A stretch of 64,000 nt of DNA from F23-B02 sp963620985. GTDB taxonomy: Bacteria > Bacillota > Clostridia > Oscillospirales > Oscillospiraceae. The notes below the pieces were generated by a model. It ran no database searches. It had not been told where the DNA came from and worked only from the letters and a program-made list of their open reading frames with translations. Shown piece after piece: positions 34,892 through 42,088 of the stretch; positions within the stretch are counted from its first letter, which is position 1, and the number at the start of each line of letters is the position of its first letter. The DNA is taken from the NCBI GenBank assembly GCA_963620985.1, contig CAVFCI010000003.1:23396-87395 (forward strand), read 5' to 3'. The position numbers and the translations under genes were made by a program.

Positions 34892-35518
34892 TCAGTTCTT
34901 TGCAAGATGTGCGCGCACGCGCTCGAGCACCATGTCCAGCGCGACCTGATTGTGTCCGCCCTCGGGGATGATGATATCCGCCTTGCGCTTAGAGGGCTCG
35001 ACGAACTGCTCGTGCATGGGCTTGACCGTGGACAGGTACTGGTTCACGACGCTTTCAAGGCTCCTGCCGCGGTCACGCACGTCGCGCACTATCCTGCGCA
35101 GGATGCGCACGTCCGCATCCGTGTCAACGTAGATCTTGATATCCATCAGATCGCACAGCTCAGGGCTCTGGAATATCAGCAGTCCCTCGACGATGATGAC
35201 ACGCGAGGGCTTGACCGTCACCGTTTTGCCCGAGCGGTCGTGGATCGTGTAGTCATAGGTCGGACAGTGTATCGTCTCGCCGCGGCGCAGCTTTTTTAGG
35301 TCGTCGATAAGAAGCTCGGTGTCGAAGGCATCGGGGTGGTCGTAGTTTAGCTTGGCGCGCTCCTCGTAGCTCATGCCGTGATGCGCCTTGTAGTAGTTGT
35401 CGTGATAGATGACGCTGACGTTGCCGCCGAAATGCTGCATGATCTTGCGCGTGATCGTGGTCTTGCCGCTGCCCGTTCCGCCGGCAATGCCGATAACGAT
35501 GATACTGCTGTCTTTCAT
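34892..35518 (-). CDS. udk: Uridine kinase
   Basis: Phosphorylates uridine and cytidine for pyrimidine salvage. The 208 residues have the P-loop GGTGSGKTTITRK, YHDNYYKAHHGM, the NYDHPDAFDTELL substrate loop, and IIVEGLLIF. The start MKDSSIIVIG at 35518 follows GGGAGGGAG; a longer frame upstream begins before the promoter. It is the first gene of the udk-tdk pair. Confidence 0.95.
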   Translation of the reverse strand: MKDSSIIVIGIAGGTGSGKTTITRKIMQHFGGNVSVIYHDNYYKAHHGMSYEERAKLNYDHPDAFDTELLIDDLKKLRRGETIHCPTYDYTIHDRSGKTVTVKPSRVIIVEGLLIFQSPELCDLMDIKIYVDTDADVRILRRIVRDVRDRGRSLESVVNQYLSTVKPMHEQFVEPSKRKADIIIPEGGHNQVALDMVLERVRAHLAKN

Positions 35519-35552
35519 GTCTCCCTCCCGTGCATTATCCGTTTTTTCTTCC

Positions 35553-35581
35553 ATAATACCACACCCGTCATAAACTAACAA
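35553..35581 (-). promoter_or_regulatory. Sigma-A promoter of udk-tdk
   Basis: On the minus strand, TTGTTA (35576-35581) and TATTAT (35553-35558) have a 17-bp spacer, immediately beside repeat locus 8. Confidence 0.65.
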
Positions 35582-35583
35582 GG

Positions 35584-36035
35584 TTTTTTGGAGGCGCATT
35601 GAGGCAGCTACTTATACGTTTCTTGCGGTGTCCCGACCGGAAATATTGGCATAAACCATAGCGTTTCGCCTCCCGCGAGTGCAGTGCAAGCTTTGCCAGC
35701 ACCGAAATCGGCGCACCAAGCCTTCCCCTTATTTCGAGGGGAAGGTGTCAGCCGATAGGCTGACGGATGAGGTGCTTATCAAATTGCGCCAACAGCGCAG
35801 CATTATTGAAAATTAAAAAAATAGTGTAGATTTTCGTCTGCACTATCTTTTTTGCATTTAATGCTGAATTTTAGTCCCGACGTGGCGGAACGGACAAAAT
35901 AAGTTCCCTGCAGGGGATACTGCAACAACATTGCGCCGCACTTGAGTTACGCGAAACGCTGTGGTTTATGCCAATATTTCCGGTCGGGACACCGCAATTA
36001 CCGTATAGATGCAGCCTAAAAGCGCCAGTGAAAAA
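35584..36035. repeat. Mosaic palindromic intergenic repeat, locus 8
   Basis: Left end GGAGGCGCATTGAGGCAGC and right end ATGCAGCCTAAAAGCGCCAG. A TTTCGCCTCCCGCGAG / ACGCGAAACGC module pair is present. A single CCTTCCCC ... GATGAGGTG copy and a core hairpin with different sequence (AGTGTAGA / TCTGCACT) are also present. This copy lies between two divergent promoters, not at a 3' end. Confidence 0.8.
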
Positions 36036-36038
36036 GCC

Positions 36039-36067
36039 TTGACTTTTTGCGTGGGATTAGGTAGAAT
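36039..36067 (+). promoter_or_regulatory. Sigma-A promoter of the PH-domain gene
   Basis: TTGACT (36039-36044) and TAGAAT (36062-36067), spacer 17 bp. Confidence 0.7.
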
Positions 36068-36096
36068 ATCATAGCATGATGTAAGGAGTGACCGCG

Positions 36097-36498
36097 ATGG
36101 CAAAGCTCGTTTCAAAGATAGTTGAGATATGGCATGACCGCAAGCGCATCCTCGGAATGCCCCTGAGCTTTACGCGATACGCGCTGAGCGAGGACAGGCT
36201 GTTTTTGAAGCGCGGTTTCCTGAATGTCAAGCACGACGAGATCGTGCTGTACCGTGTGCGCGACCTGCGCGTGACGGTGTCGCTGTGGCAGCGAATTTTC
36301 GGTGTCGGCACGGTGACTGTGATCTCGACGGACAAGAGCATCCCCGAGCTCGTGCTCAAGAACATCCGCCAGCCCAACGAGGTCAAGGAGCTCATCCACG
36401 AGCACGTCGAGAAAATGAAGATCGAGCGGCGTATGCGCGTCGGCGAGATGAGCATGGCGCTCGACGACGATGCGATAGACCTCGAGGATGTGAACTGA
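36097..36498 (+). CDS. Bacterial PH-domain (YdbT/bPH2-like) protein
   Basis: A 133-residue small protein matching the bPH_2 pattern (YALSEDRLFLKRGFLNVKHDEIVLYRVRDLRVTVS, then QRIFGVGTVTVIS). It ends in a charged tail (EHVEKMKIERRMRVGEM). Function unknown; family members bind membranes or partner proteins. It has no transmembrane helix, unlike YdbS/YdbT. The ATG at 36097 is 8 nt after AAGGAG; the upstream GTG is part of the SD. It has its own promoter and precedes tRNA-Ser by 31 nt. Confidence 0.75.
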   Translation: MAKLVSKIVEIWHDRKRILGMPLSFTRYALSEDRLFLKRGFLNVKHDEIVLYRVRDLRVTVSLWQRIFGVGTVTVISTDKSIPELVLKNIRQPNEVKELIHEHVEKMKIERRMRVGEMSMALDDDAIDLEDVN

Positions 36499-36529
36499 AA
36501 AGCAAACGGCGCGCGCCGCTTGTATATAT

Positions 36530-36620
36530 GGATAGGTATCGAAGTGGTCATAACGGCCCTGACTCGAAATCAGGTAGTCGCGCAAGCGGCTCGTGGGTTC
36601 GAATCCCACCCTATCCGCCA
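36530..36620 (+). tRNA. tRNA-Ser(CGA)
   Basis: Acceptor GGATAGG pairs with CCTATCC. The anticodon stem-loop is CCTGA-CTCGAAA-TCAGG with anticodon CGA. There is a long class II variable arm (TAGTCGCGCAAGCGGCT), T-arm GTGGG-TTCGAAT-CCCAC, and an encoded CCA. It reads UCG codons. Its 3' end is the likely integration site of the ICE that begins immediately downstream. Confidence 0.97.
36598..36620 (+). other. Probable attL core at the 3' end of tRNA-Ser
   Basis: The T-arm/acceptor 3' strand ends 46 bp before the integrase C-terminus, the usual site for tRNA-targeting tyrosine recombinases. The matching attR lies outside the window, so core length is a guess. Confidence 0.5.
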
Positions 36621-36666
36621 GAAATTGCGCCAGCAGTCGGTTTTTCCGGCTGCTGGCTTTTCTTTT

Positions 36667-37821
36667 TCAGTTCGCTGCAAAGCCCAAGCCATTGAGCATT
36701 GCGTCAGCCGAAGTCAGCTTCGAGCTGTGATCCAGATGTGCGTAAATGTTTGCCGTAGTTGAGAAGCCACTGTGACCAAGCCATTCCTGAATCTGCTTCA
36801 TCGTAACGCCGTTGGCGAGAAGCAGCGAGGCGCAGCTATGTCTCAAATCGTGATAGCGCACCCTGCGCAATCCGTGTTCCTCCAGAAGCTTCGGGAATCC
36901 GCAGGAAACATAATTAGGCTTGATGATATCTCCGATTTCATTGATACACACATAGCCCGTGTAATCTTTCACATAGGATCGCCCGCATAAACGCCGGTTT
37001 TCCTCCTGTTCTGCTTTAAGCTCCAGAAGCCGTTCCTTTACGAAAGGAACCAGTGGCAGCGTTCTCATGCTGGACTTATTTTTCGTCCGATCTTCTGCGA
37101 CCGTAATACGCTTTCCATCAAGGGCAACGGTTGTAAGCGTATGCCGGATGGTGATTGTGTCGCGCTCAAAGTCGATGGCATCCCATTTCATACCGAGGGT
37201 CTCGCTGCGCCGCATCCCATAGAAAGCACCAAAGAGAATGGGGATTTCAAGTTTTGTGCCTTTGGAGATTTCAAAAAGCCTGTTCACTTCATCGGCATCG
37301 TAAAAGTTTGCCATAAAACGCTCCTTCTTTGGTCTTTCGATCTTATCGGCAGGATTACTGGAGATTAGGTCGAGCTTGACAGCATACTTCAACGCCTTGT
37401 GGATGTTTGCGTGATAATGAATAACCGAGGACGCGCTCACACGTTCCAGTTCCTTCAGGTAAAAATCCTGGATGTGTTTTGCCGACAGCTCCTGCAATGC
37501 AATCTGCCGTTCTCTGAAATACGGCACGATTACTTTTTTGACCATATTGGAGTATGAGGCGAAAGTTGTCACCGCCACGGAACTCTTTATTACCGTAAGC
37601 CATTGTTCCATGAAGTCTGCAAAAAGAACGTCTCCTGTAATCGGCACATCTTCTTGGAAACTGCGCCGCTGCTCCTGTAAGAACGCCTCGGCGCGTTTCT
37701 TGTTGCCCTTGACCGCAAACCCTGTTGCGATCCACTTTGTTTTGCGGTTTCCGTGTGCGTCTGTGTAGTTTAGTACGGCATAAAAATAGCCCTTTTTCTC
37801 ACGAAGGTGTCCTGCCACCAT
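36667..37821 (-). CDS. int: Tyrosine recombinase/integrase of the ICE
   Basis: Catalyses integration and excision at tRNA-Ser. The 384 residues contain an AP2-like arm-binding N-terminus (AGHLREKKGYFYAVLNY), a SAM-like core-binding domain (about 60-165), and a catalytic domain with GMRRSETLGMKW (first Arg), HDLRHSCASLLL (His-x-x-Arg) and LGHSGFSTTANIYAH (nucleophile Tyr). The ATG at 37821 is chosen because GAGAGGAGG precedes it; a longer frame from 37887 lacks an SD. The C-terminus points toward the tRNA, the usual layout. Confidence 0.95.
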   Translation of the reverse strand: MVAGHLREKKGYFYAVLNYTDAHGNRKTKWIATGFAVKGNKKRAEAFLQEQRRSFQEDVPITGDVLFADFMEQWLTVIKSSVAVTTFASYSNMVKKVIVPYFRERQIALQELSAKHIQDFYLKELERVSASSVIHYHANIHKALKYAVKLDLISSNPADKIERPKKERFMANFYDADEVNRLFEISKGTKLEIPILFGAFYGMRRSETLGMKWDAIDFERDTITIRHTLTTVALDGKRITVAEDRTKNKSSMRTLPLVPFVKERLLELKAEQEENRRLCGRSYVKDYTGYVCINEIGDIIKPNYVSCGFPKLLEEHGLRRVRYHDLRHSCASLLLANGVTMKQIQEWLGHSGFSTTANIYAHLDHSSKLTSADAMLNGLGFAAN

Positions 37822-37938
37822 AATAAGATATCCTCCTCTCTTGTTGTGGGCAACACCTGCCGTTGACCTGAGAACAGTATAAATCATTCGAACTGATGCG
37901 GAAAGGATGCCGCCAATCGGATTTATTTCTCCATGCAG

Positions 37939-38166
37939 TCAACAGCCGATGCATAAGTAGGTAAAAAGATGTGCTTTGGGGATACGGTAGGCGCGACCTA
38001 CTTTTATGCAGCAGATTTTGCCTTCTCGTATCAGTCGATACCCCGTTTTCGTGCTGACATCAAGTATCTGGCACATCTGAGCGATATCCATGACATCCGG
38101 ATACTCTTTCAGCATTAGCTTGTAAGCATCACGCTGGGATAGCGTGGTAGTGGTTTCAGAGTTCAT
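37939..38166 (-). CDS. Excisionase-family small DNA-binding protein
   Basis: 75 residues with a winged-helix/MerR-like excisionase fold: MDIAQMCQILDVSTKTGYRLIREGKICCIKVGRAYRIPK. This is the HTH_17 pattern ending in the typical R-x-Y-R-I-P-K. It likely bends DNA at the attachment site to favour excision by the adjacent integrase. The ATG at 38166 has GGAGG 8 nt upstream; the frame from 38181 begins on the SD itself. Confidence 0.85.
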   Translation of the reverse strand: MNSETTTTLSQRDAYKLMLKEYPDVMDIAQMCQILDVSTKTGYRLIREGKICCIKVGRAYRIPKAHLFTYLCIGC

Positions 38167-38241
38167 GTTTCGCACCTCCATTCCTATGCGTTGTTTTTGT
38201 ATGTAAATGACCGCACGATTTCTCTTGCGGTCTGCCTTCCC

Positions 38242-39018
38242 TTAGAACTTCATGGGAAGGGTCGAATGCTTGCGCCTGCCGTTGTAGACGCGGTAGAACA
38301 GGTTGACGTAGCGCTTTACGCCCCGCAGTTCCTTTTCCGCCTTGCCCGCCGCGTAAACAAGCTTGGGCTCGTAGGCGCGGAGGCCGTAAATGAGCCGCTC
38401 CCGGTCGTACTCGCCGTGGTACAGCTCCACGAAATGGACGATTCCCTGAATGATTTCCGCTCTCAGGGAATCGGGATCGCCGCCCCAGGCTTCCAGCAGG
38501 ATGGTGAGCGCTTCCTTGTAAAGCTCCGCCCTGGCGCGTCTGAACTCAGCAAGGGCGGTGTTGATGCAGAGGATGCGACCCGTGCCACCGCCCCGCTCAA
38601 AGCCCACATGCAGTCCCGCTTCCTCGGTGGCCTCGTAGAACGCGCTCGATGCCTTATCCTCACCGCGAAGATTGGCCCGGAGCTTGGCGCTGGGGGTCAA
38701 TGCTGCGGAGCATCCGGTCTGCATGGCAAACAGCAGGGCTTCATCAGCCTCTGTCATACCGTAGTACACTTTGCAGAGGATCGGCAGGTCGTTGTTGCCG
38801 TTCATGTGCTTGCGCGCCACAATAGTATGTTGCCCGTCAAACACATAATAGTGACCGTCACGAAAGCTAACCTTCGGTTCGTTGGCGATACGCTCATTGA
38901 ACCCGGCCACGATCTTTGCCACACGCTCGGTGTTCAGCTTGCGCTGGTACGCATCGGGAATCTCCAAATCCCGGCTGCTGACCTCCATCAGCTTGTAGAG
39001 TGTCTTCATGCTGTTCAT
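38242..39018 (-). CDS. ParB-like nuclease-domain protein A (DUF6551-type)
   Basis: 258 residues. A ParB/sulfiredoxin-type N-terminal domain is seen in DAYQRKLNTERVAKIVAGF ... YYVFDGQHTIVARKHM, where the GQH motif is typical. A helical C-terminal domain follows. Such pairs are common in ICEs and phages, where they may aid partition or act as DNA-binding regulators; the role here is not known. GAAGGAG precedes the ATG at 39018. That ATG lies 125 bp inside the 3' end of the upstream ParB-like gene in another frame. Confidence 0.75.
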   Translation of the reverse strand: MNSMKTLYKLMEVSSRDLEIPDAYQRKLNTERVAKIVAGFNERIANEPKVSFRDGHYYVFDGQHTIVARKHMNGNNDLPILCKVYYGMTEADEALLFAMQTGCSAALTPSAKLRANLRGEDKASSAFYEATEEAGLHVGFERGGGTGRILCINTALAEFRRARAELYKEALTILLEAWGGDPDSLRAEIIQGIVHFVELYHGEYDRERLIYGLRAYEPKLVYAAGKAEKELRGVKRYVNLFYRVYNGRRKHSTLPMKF

Positions 39019-39937
39019 TGTCTGTTTCTCCTTCCAATTTGAGAATGTATTGTTTTGGCTCCTGCATGATTTCAATGACCTGAGCCTTGTAGTCCGGCTT
39101 TTCCAATAGACCGGGGAAGTTCGTAAAAAGCACGTCGCATGTCTCGACCATGTTCCGCGCCGTATAGCGCAGGCTTACCAGTGCCGAATCCTCCGTGACG
39201 CGCTTGGAGTCCTTCATATCCTCGTAGCTTTTGTCGATAGTCGCATCAACCTCTTGCTGGCGCTTTGTGCCGCTCCGGGCAGACTCCTTATCTGCTTTGG
39301 GCTTCTTTTCCGGGATCACCCTGAGCTGTTCCGCTTTTTCCCGGCGCTCCTCCGGAGATGCGCGGGCGACAGCCGCCACATCGGTTTCTCTGGGCTTAAA
39401 CTTTCCGAGCAACAGGTCATTCTTGATGCCCGGAAGCACTTCTTCAGCGGCGTCCACACCTTTTGCATACTGATCCGCTCGTTTAACATAGCTCTCACTT
39501 GTTCCTGTCTCTGAAGCAATTCGCTCTCTTGTTTTCTGTGCTGCAATCAAGTGGTCATTTTGACCACTTGATTCTGGCAGATTGCTTTTCCGATCTCCTC
39601 CATGTGTTTTTTTCTCTGCATCGTAACGCTGCCCGATCAGATATTTCTTCTGCTGGGGCGTAAGATTTCGCCGTCCGAGCTGGTTCTTGCAAATCCAGGA
39701 AAGGGCTTCGTAGCGGTTGCTGAACTGCTTTTCATGGGTGCGGAACCCGATGCCCGGATGCGCCTGCGCGATGCGGTAGCGGTTGTGACCGTCTACAATC
39801 GTATCGTTCCACACGATGAGAGGCATGAGCACAAGCCCTTCCTCAAGGATGTTTTCTTCGAGCTGCGAAAGCTCGTCATCTGTCAGCGGCGGGCATTTCG
39901 CCTCGAACTCCGGGTCGATGGTCAATACGGGATTCAT
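38894..39937 (-). CDS. ParB-like nuclease-domain protein B
   Basis: 347 residues. The ParB-type N-terminal domain reads LTDDELSQLEENILEEGLVLMPLIVWNDTIVDGHNRYRIAQAH, followed by a KorB/HTH-like region (TRERIASETGTSESYVKRADQY). The ATG at 39937 shares a base with the toxin stop (TGATGA), giving translational coupling. The last 40 or so residues overlap the next gene and look random (GGQQPGFGDSRCVPAQAEHR). The original stop may have been lost, or a frameshift may extend it. The frame also remains open upstream to 40510 behind the toxin gene. Confidence 0.75.
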   Translation of the reverse strand: MNPVLTIDPEFEAKCPPLTDDELSQLEENILEEGLVLMPLIVWNDTIVDGHNRYRIAQAHPGIGFRTHEKQFSNRYEALSWICKNQLGRRNLTPQQKKYLIGQRYDAEKKTHGGDRKSNLPESSGQNDHLIAAQKTRERIASETGTSESYVKRADQYAKGVDAAEEVLPGIKNDLLLGKFKPRETDVAAVARASPEERREKAEQLRVIPEKKPKADKESARSGTKRQQEVDATIDKSYEDMKDSKRVTEDSALVSLRYTARNMVETCDVLFTNFPGLLEKPDYKAQVIEIMQEPKQYILKLEGETDNEQHEDTLQADGGQQPGFGDSRCVPAQAEHRACGKDRGRVQ

Positions 39938-40422
39938 CACGGGGCCTCCATTTCTTCGGGGACATACAGCCCGAGAGCTTCCTCGATGGCTTCCCCGATC
40001 TCGTCCATCTGCTGCCGGGTCATCCTGCCCAGGTACTTCTTCACGCGCCGCTTGTCGATGGTCTTGATCTGCTCCAGCAGCACCATGCCGGGAAGCTCCA
40101 GCCCGTGGATGCGCTCGGCGTAGTAGTGGGTGGGCTGGGACGGCTTCTTGCCGGCCTTGGACGTGATGGGTGCGACGATCAGCGTGGGGCAGTAGTAGTT
40201 GCCGGTGTTGTTTTGCAGGACGACCACAGGGCGGGTGCCGCCCTGCTCGGAGCCTATGTAGGGGTCGAGGTTGGCCAGGTACACATCGCCCCTGCGGTAA
40301 ATCCAGTTTTCCTTCATGCGGTTTCTCCGTTCCTTTCTTTCGTTTCTTTCGATATTCCTCAAAGCGAGAAAGCAGGTCATGTCCAAATATCTCTCGCTGT
40401 TGTATCTGTCCTGTACGTTCAT
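39937..40422 (-). CDS. MazF/PemK-family toxin-like protein with N-terminal extension
   Basis: The MazF core begins at MKENWIYRRGDVYLANLD and has SEQGGTRPVVVLQNNTGN, LIVAPITSK and VLLEQIKTIDKRRV, matching sequence-specific mRNA endoribonucleases. A canonical MazF would start at 40317 (126 residues). An in-frame ATG at 40422 adds 35 residues (MNVQDRYNSERYLDMTCF ...) and has the better SD, AAGGAG at 7 nt, so both starts are possible. No obvious antitoxin gene precedes it; the extension or the small overlapping frames may serve that role (speculative). It is coupled to the ParB-like gene downstream. Confidence 0.75.
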   Translation of the reverse strand: MNVQDRYNSERYLDMTCFLALRNIERNERKERRNRMKENWIYRRGDVYLANLDPYIGSEQGGTRPVVVLQNNTGNYYCPTLIVAPITSKAGKKPSQPTHYYAERIHGLELPGMVLLEQIKTIDKRRVKKYLGRMTRQQMDEIGEAIEEALGLYVPEEMEAP

Positions 40423-40509
40423 ATTGCGTCTCCTTGTCCTTTGTCATTTTGGCTTTTCGGGTATGTACGCTCTCAATTTGTCCTCGACGCCCCGAGAGCA
40501 GGGAGAGCA

Positions 40510-40623
40510 TCAGACGGCGGTGTGCTGCACCGCTCCATAGGAATCGAACCTCCCCGCCTTCATTGTGGCCGGGCCGCGAATTACGGAAGTATCATTGTCC
40601 CCAACACCTGTCGTCGCCTCCAC
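40510..40623 (-). CDS. Possible small ORF (37 aa) upstream of the toxin
   Basis: GTG start at 40623 (VEATTGVGDNDTSVIRGPAT ... SYGAVQHTAV). The stop overlaps an ATG at 40510 (ATGA) that opens the frame running into ParB-like B. The SD is unclear. The composition looks protein-like, but I do not recognise it. Confidence 0.3.
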   Translation of the reverse strand: MEATTGVGDNDTSVIRGPATMKAGRFDSYGAVQHTAV

Positions 40624-40640
40624 CGGGAGCAGCCCGGCTT

Positions 40641-40736
40641 TTATCGTGTAAGCTGTATCGCTCGCTCATGTGGGTACCCGTCAAAGTCAGGGACTTTGAT
40701 GGGAGAGGAGGAGCAGCGCAGTGATTGAGCTTTCAT
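40641..40736 (-). CDS. Possible small ORF (31 aa)
   Basis: ATG at 40736; MKAQSLRCSSSPIKVPDF then DGYPHERAIQLTR. No clear SD. Listed only because the gap between the sigma-like gene and the toxin is otherwise empty of genes. Confidence 0.2.
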   Translation of the reverse strand: MKAQSLRCSSSPIKVPDFDGYPHERAIQLTR

Positions 40737-40849
40737 GCTTTGCATGGAAGCGAAGGATACGCAGCTCGCTCCGACGAGGTCGTGGCGCACTCACGAAAGC
40801 GGCTCAGGGGTTCAGCCCATAGCGTTGGGAATGTGCCTGATGCCTGGAT

Positions 40850-40934
40850 ATTCAGTTTTCAAGGTTCGCTGAGCCTTGCGGCGCTGAGAAAACTGAATCT
40901 CCGTATCCCTTGCGGTGAGATTTGTCCTCTCACC
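40850..40934 (-). other. Two hairpins in the gap downstream of the sigma-like gene
   Basis: An 11-bp perfect inverted repeat ATTCAGTTTTC / GAAAACTGAAT (40850-40860, 40888-40898) encloses AAGG...CCTT. A second stem is GGTGAGA / TCTCACC (40914-40934). The first contains CCTTGAAAACTGAATA (minus strand), which resembles a motif in Firmicutes 16S-23S spacers. No U-run follows, so they are not simple terminators. The region 40740-40968 otherwise shows no gene. Confidence 0.45.
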
Positions 40935-40968
40935 TTTCAATGGACATTTTTTTGCCCTTTGTCAGGTA

Positions 40969-41430
40969 TCACGCAAAATAAATTTTTGTTTTTTTGCGGA
41001 TCAGTGCGATTACGTCATGCACGCTTTGCCTGGCCATGCCATGCTCCGTAGCATATGCGGACTGGCTTTTCCCCTCGATGAGGCATTCCCGAAAGATCGA
41101 ACGCTGGCTGTCCGTCAGCGTTTTACAGAATGCGTCTGTGAGTTCTGCCATGAGCACCTCGGAGTCGATGCGCTGCCGCGTATCCAGCAGCCATGCGGCC
41201 TCATCCATGCTTCCGCCGTCGCGGATGGCGTCAAGGCTCAGAACCGGCCCGAGGGTCTGCTGTTTTGCATACTCCCGGCGCATCTGCTTTTCCTGACGGA
41301 GCAGCAGCCGCATCACCTCAAGACTGACCTCCGTTTCCTCGCCGGTGACCTTGATTCTGGCGAAATATCTCTTTCTTCCGTTTTCCTCGATTGCCCAAAG
41401 GTCGTAATCGAACTCCTTTAATGTTTTCAT
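40969..41430 (-). CDS. Sigma-70-like helix-turn-helix protein of the ICE
   Basis: 153 residues. The C-terminal part reads LTDSQRSIFRECLIEGKSQSAYATEHGMARQSVHDVIALIRKK, a region-4-type HTH as in ICE sigma-like regulators. The N-terminus (MKTLKEFDYDLWAIEENGRKRYFARIKVTGEE...) is the leader domain often attached to it in such elements. It probably controls ICE genes. GGAG precedes the ATG at 41430. About 95 nt upstream lies a strong terminator, so its expression may depend on read-through or an unseen promoter. Confidence 0.75.
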   Translation of the reverse strand: MKTLKEFDYDLWAIEENGRKRYFARIKVTGEETEVSLEVMRLLLRQEKQMRREYAKQQTLGPVLSLDAIRDGGSMDEAAWLLDTRQRIDSEVLMAELTDAFCKTLTDSQRSIFRECLIEGKSQSAYATEHGMARQSVHDVIALIRKKTKIYFA

Positions 41431-41524
41431 GCCGTGATCTCCTTTGAATTTTTGAATTTGGGTGAAATCAAAAATTCGGAGCTCACGGGTAGCGGCAGAT
41501 GTATTGTTCAAAGCGGCGTTTCAT

Positions 41525-41563
41525 GGAAAAAGTCCCTTCCCGAGCCAAGCCGGGAAAGGACTT
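41525..41563 (-). terminator. Intrinsic terminator, second of a tandem pair
   Basis: On the minus strand, AAGTCCTTTCCCG pairs with CGGGAAGGGACTT through one U-G wobble, followed by TTTTTCC. It pairs cleanly only in minus-strand RNA. Confidence 0.85.
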
Positions 41564-41591
41564 TCAACGCCGTACAAAGAAATCGGGCAGC

Positions 41592-41655
41592 AAAAAAGCG
41601 CCGTCAAAGCAGACCGAACCCATTTACCGGTTCAGTCTGACTTTGTACGGCGCTT
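41592..41655 (-). terminator. Intrinsic terminator, first of a tandem pair, with competing segment
   Basis: On the minus strand, AAGCGCCGTACAAAG...AGACTGAACC pairs with GGTTCGGTCT...CTTTGACGGCGCTT and is followed by TTTTTT: a stem of about 25 bp. A downstream segment CTTTGTACGGCG (41568-41579) could instead pair with the first arm without a bulge. Confidence 0.85.
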
Positions 41656-41723
41656 GGCAGTCTCCTCAGAACGAATCTGATTCTCTCCGCTTGCTCGATT
41701 AAAAGTCGGTTTTTGTATTCAGT

Positions 41724-41843
41724 TTATCGTTTCTGCCTCGGTTTTCCGGAAAGCAGGCGGCAGACGGCCTGTTTCGCCTTCATCCTGCGGAAGCAGCCCA
41801 GATTGATGGGATACTCCGACTTGCATTTTCGGCAGTAGACCAT
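41724..41843 (-). CDS. Possible small cysteine-rich ORF (39 aa)
   Basis: MVYCRKCKSEYPINLGCF then RRMKAKQAVCRLLSGK, ending at TAA. The CxxC near the start and Arg/Lys-rich tail resemble a zinc-ribbon remnant. The frame is open upstream through VEKVFSDAAGHK without a clear start, so it may be the 3' remnant of a longer gene cut by cargo insertion. Confidence 0.3.
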   Translation of the reverse strand: MVYCRKCKSEYPINLGCFRRMKAKQAVCRLLSGKPRQKR

Positions 41844-41931
41844 TTTGTGTCCCGCTGCGTCGGAGAACACCTTCTCCACCAGAAAGCTGCAATAACATAT
41901 AACTTTTGGAGGGGAGGGTCTAATAGGGAAG

Positions 41932-42084
41932 TCAGTGATATTTGGTCAATAATTCTTTGGGCACATCGGGCTGGTACGTCATAAACCAGCACATGCTCCC
42001 TGCACTGCTTATTGCAGCTAATAAGGCAAGTGCTGATACTGATTTGCATACGCAAAGTGCAAATTTCTGAAATAAAGTTTTCAT
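41932..42084 (-). CDS. agrD: AgrD-like cyclic lactone autoinducer precursor peptide
   Basis: A 50-residue peptide. An N-terminal amphipathic/hydrophobic leader (MKTLFQKFALCVCKSVSALA) precedes a small-residue stretch, then the processed core SMCWFMTYQPDVPKEL and a short charged tail. The pattern Cys-x4 followed by (H/Y)QP-(D/E)-x-P-K matches clostridial AgrD, where Cys and the fifth ring residue form the thiolactone. The predicted ring is Cys32-Trp-Phe-Met-Thr36. AAGGAGG at ideal spacing overlaps the agrB stop codon, so the two are co-translated. It is followed about 280 nt later by tandem terminators. It is too short for most gene finders and is easily missed. Confidence 0.9.
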   Translation of the reverse strand: MKTLFQKFALCVCKSVSALALLAAISSAGSMCWFMTYQPDVPKELLTKYH

Positions 42085-42088
42085 TTAT

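Noticed and set aside
36285..36695. Plus-strand frame running through tRNA-Ser
   Set aside because: It overlaps the PH-domain gene in another frame and crosses the tRNA; no SD.
38191..39042. Long plus-strand frame opposite ParB-like A
   Set aside because: The minus-strand frame has the ParB domain, GQH motif and SD; the plus frame is a shadow.
40540..40562. T-arm-like string GAGGTTCGATTCCT on the minus strand
   Set aside because: No acceptor stem, anticodon arm or CCA around it; stem pairing is incomplete.
41780..42055. A 91-codon minus-strand frame spanning agrD
   Set aside because: It is out of frame with the recognisable AgrD peptide, has no SD and shows no coding character.
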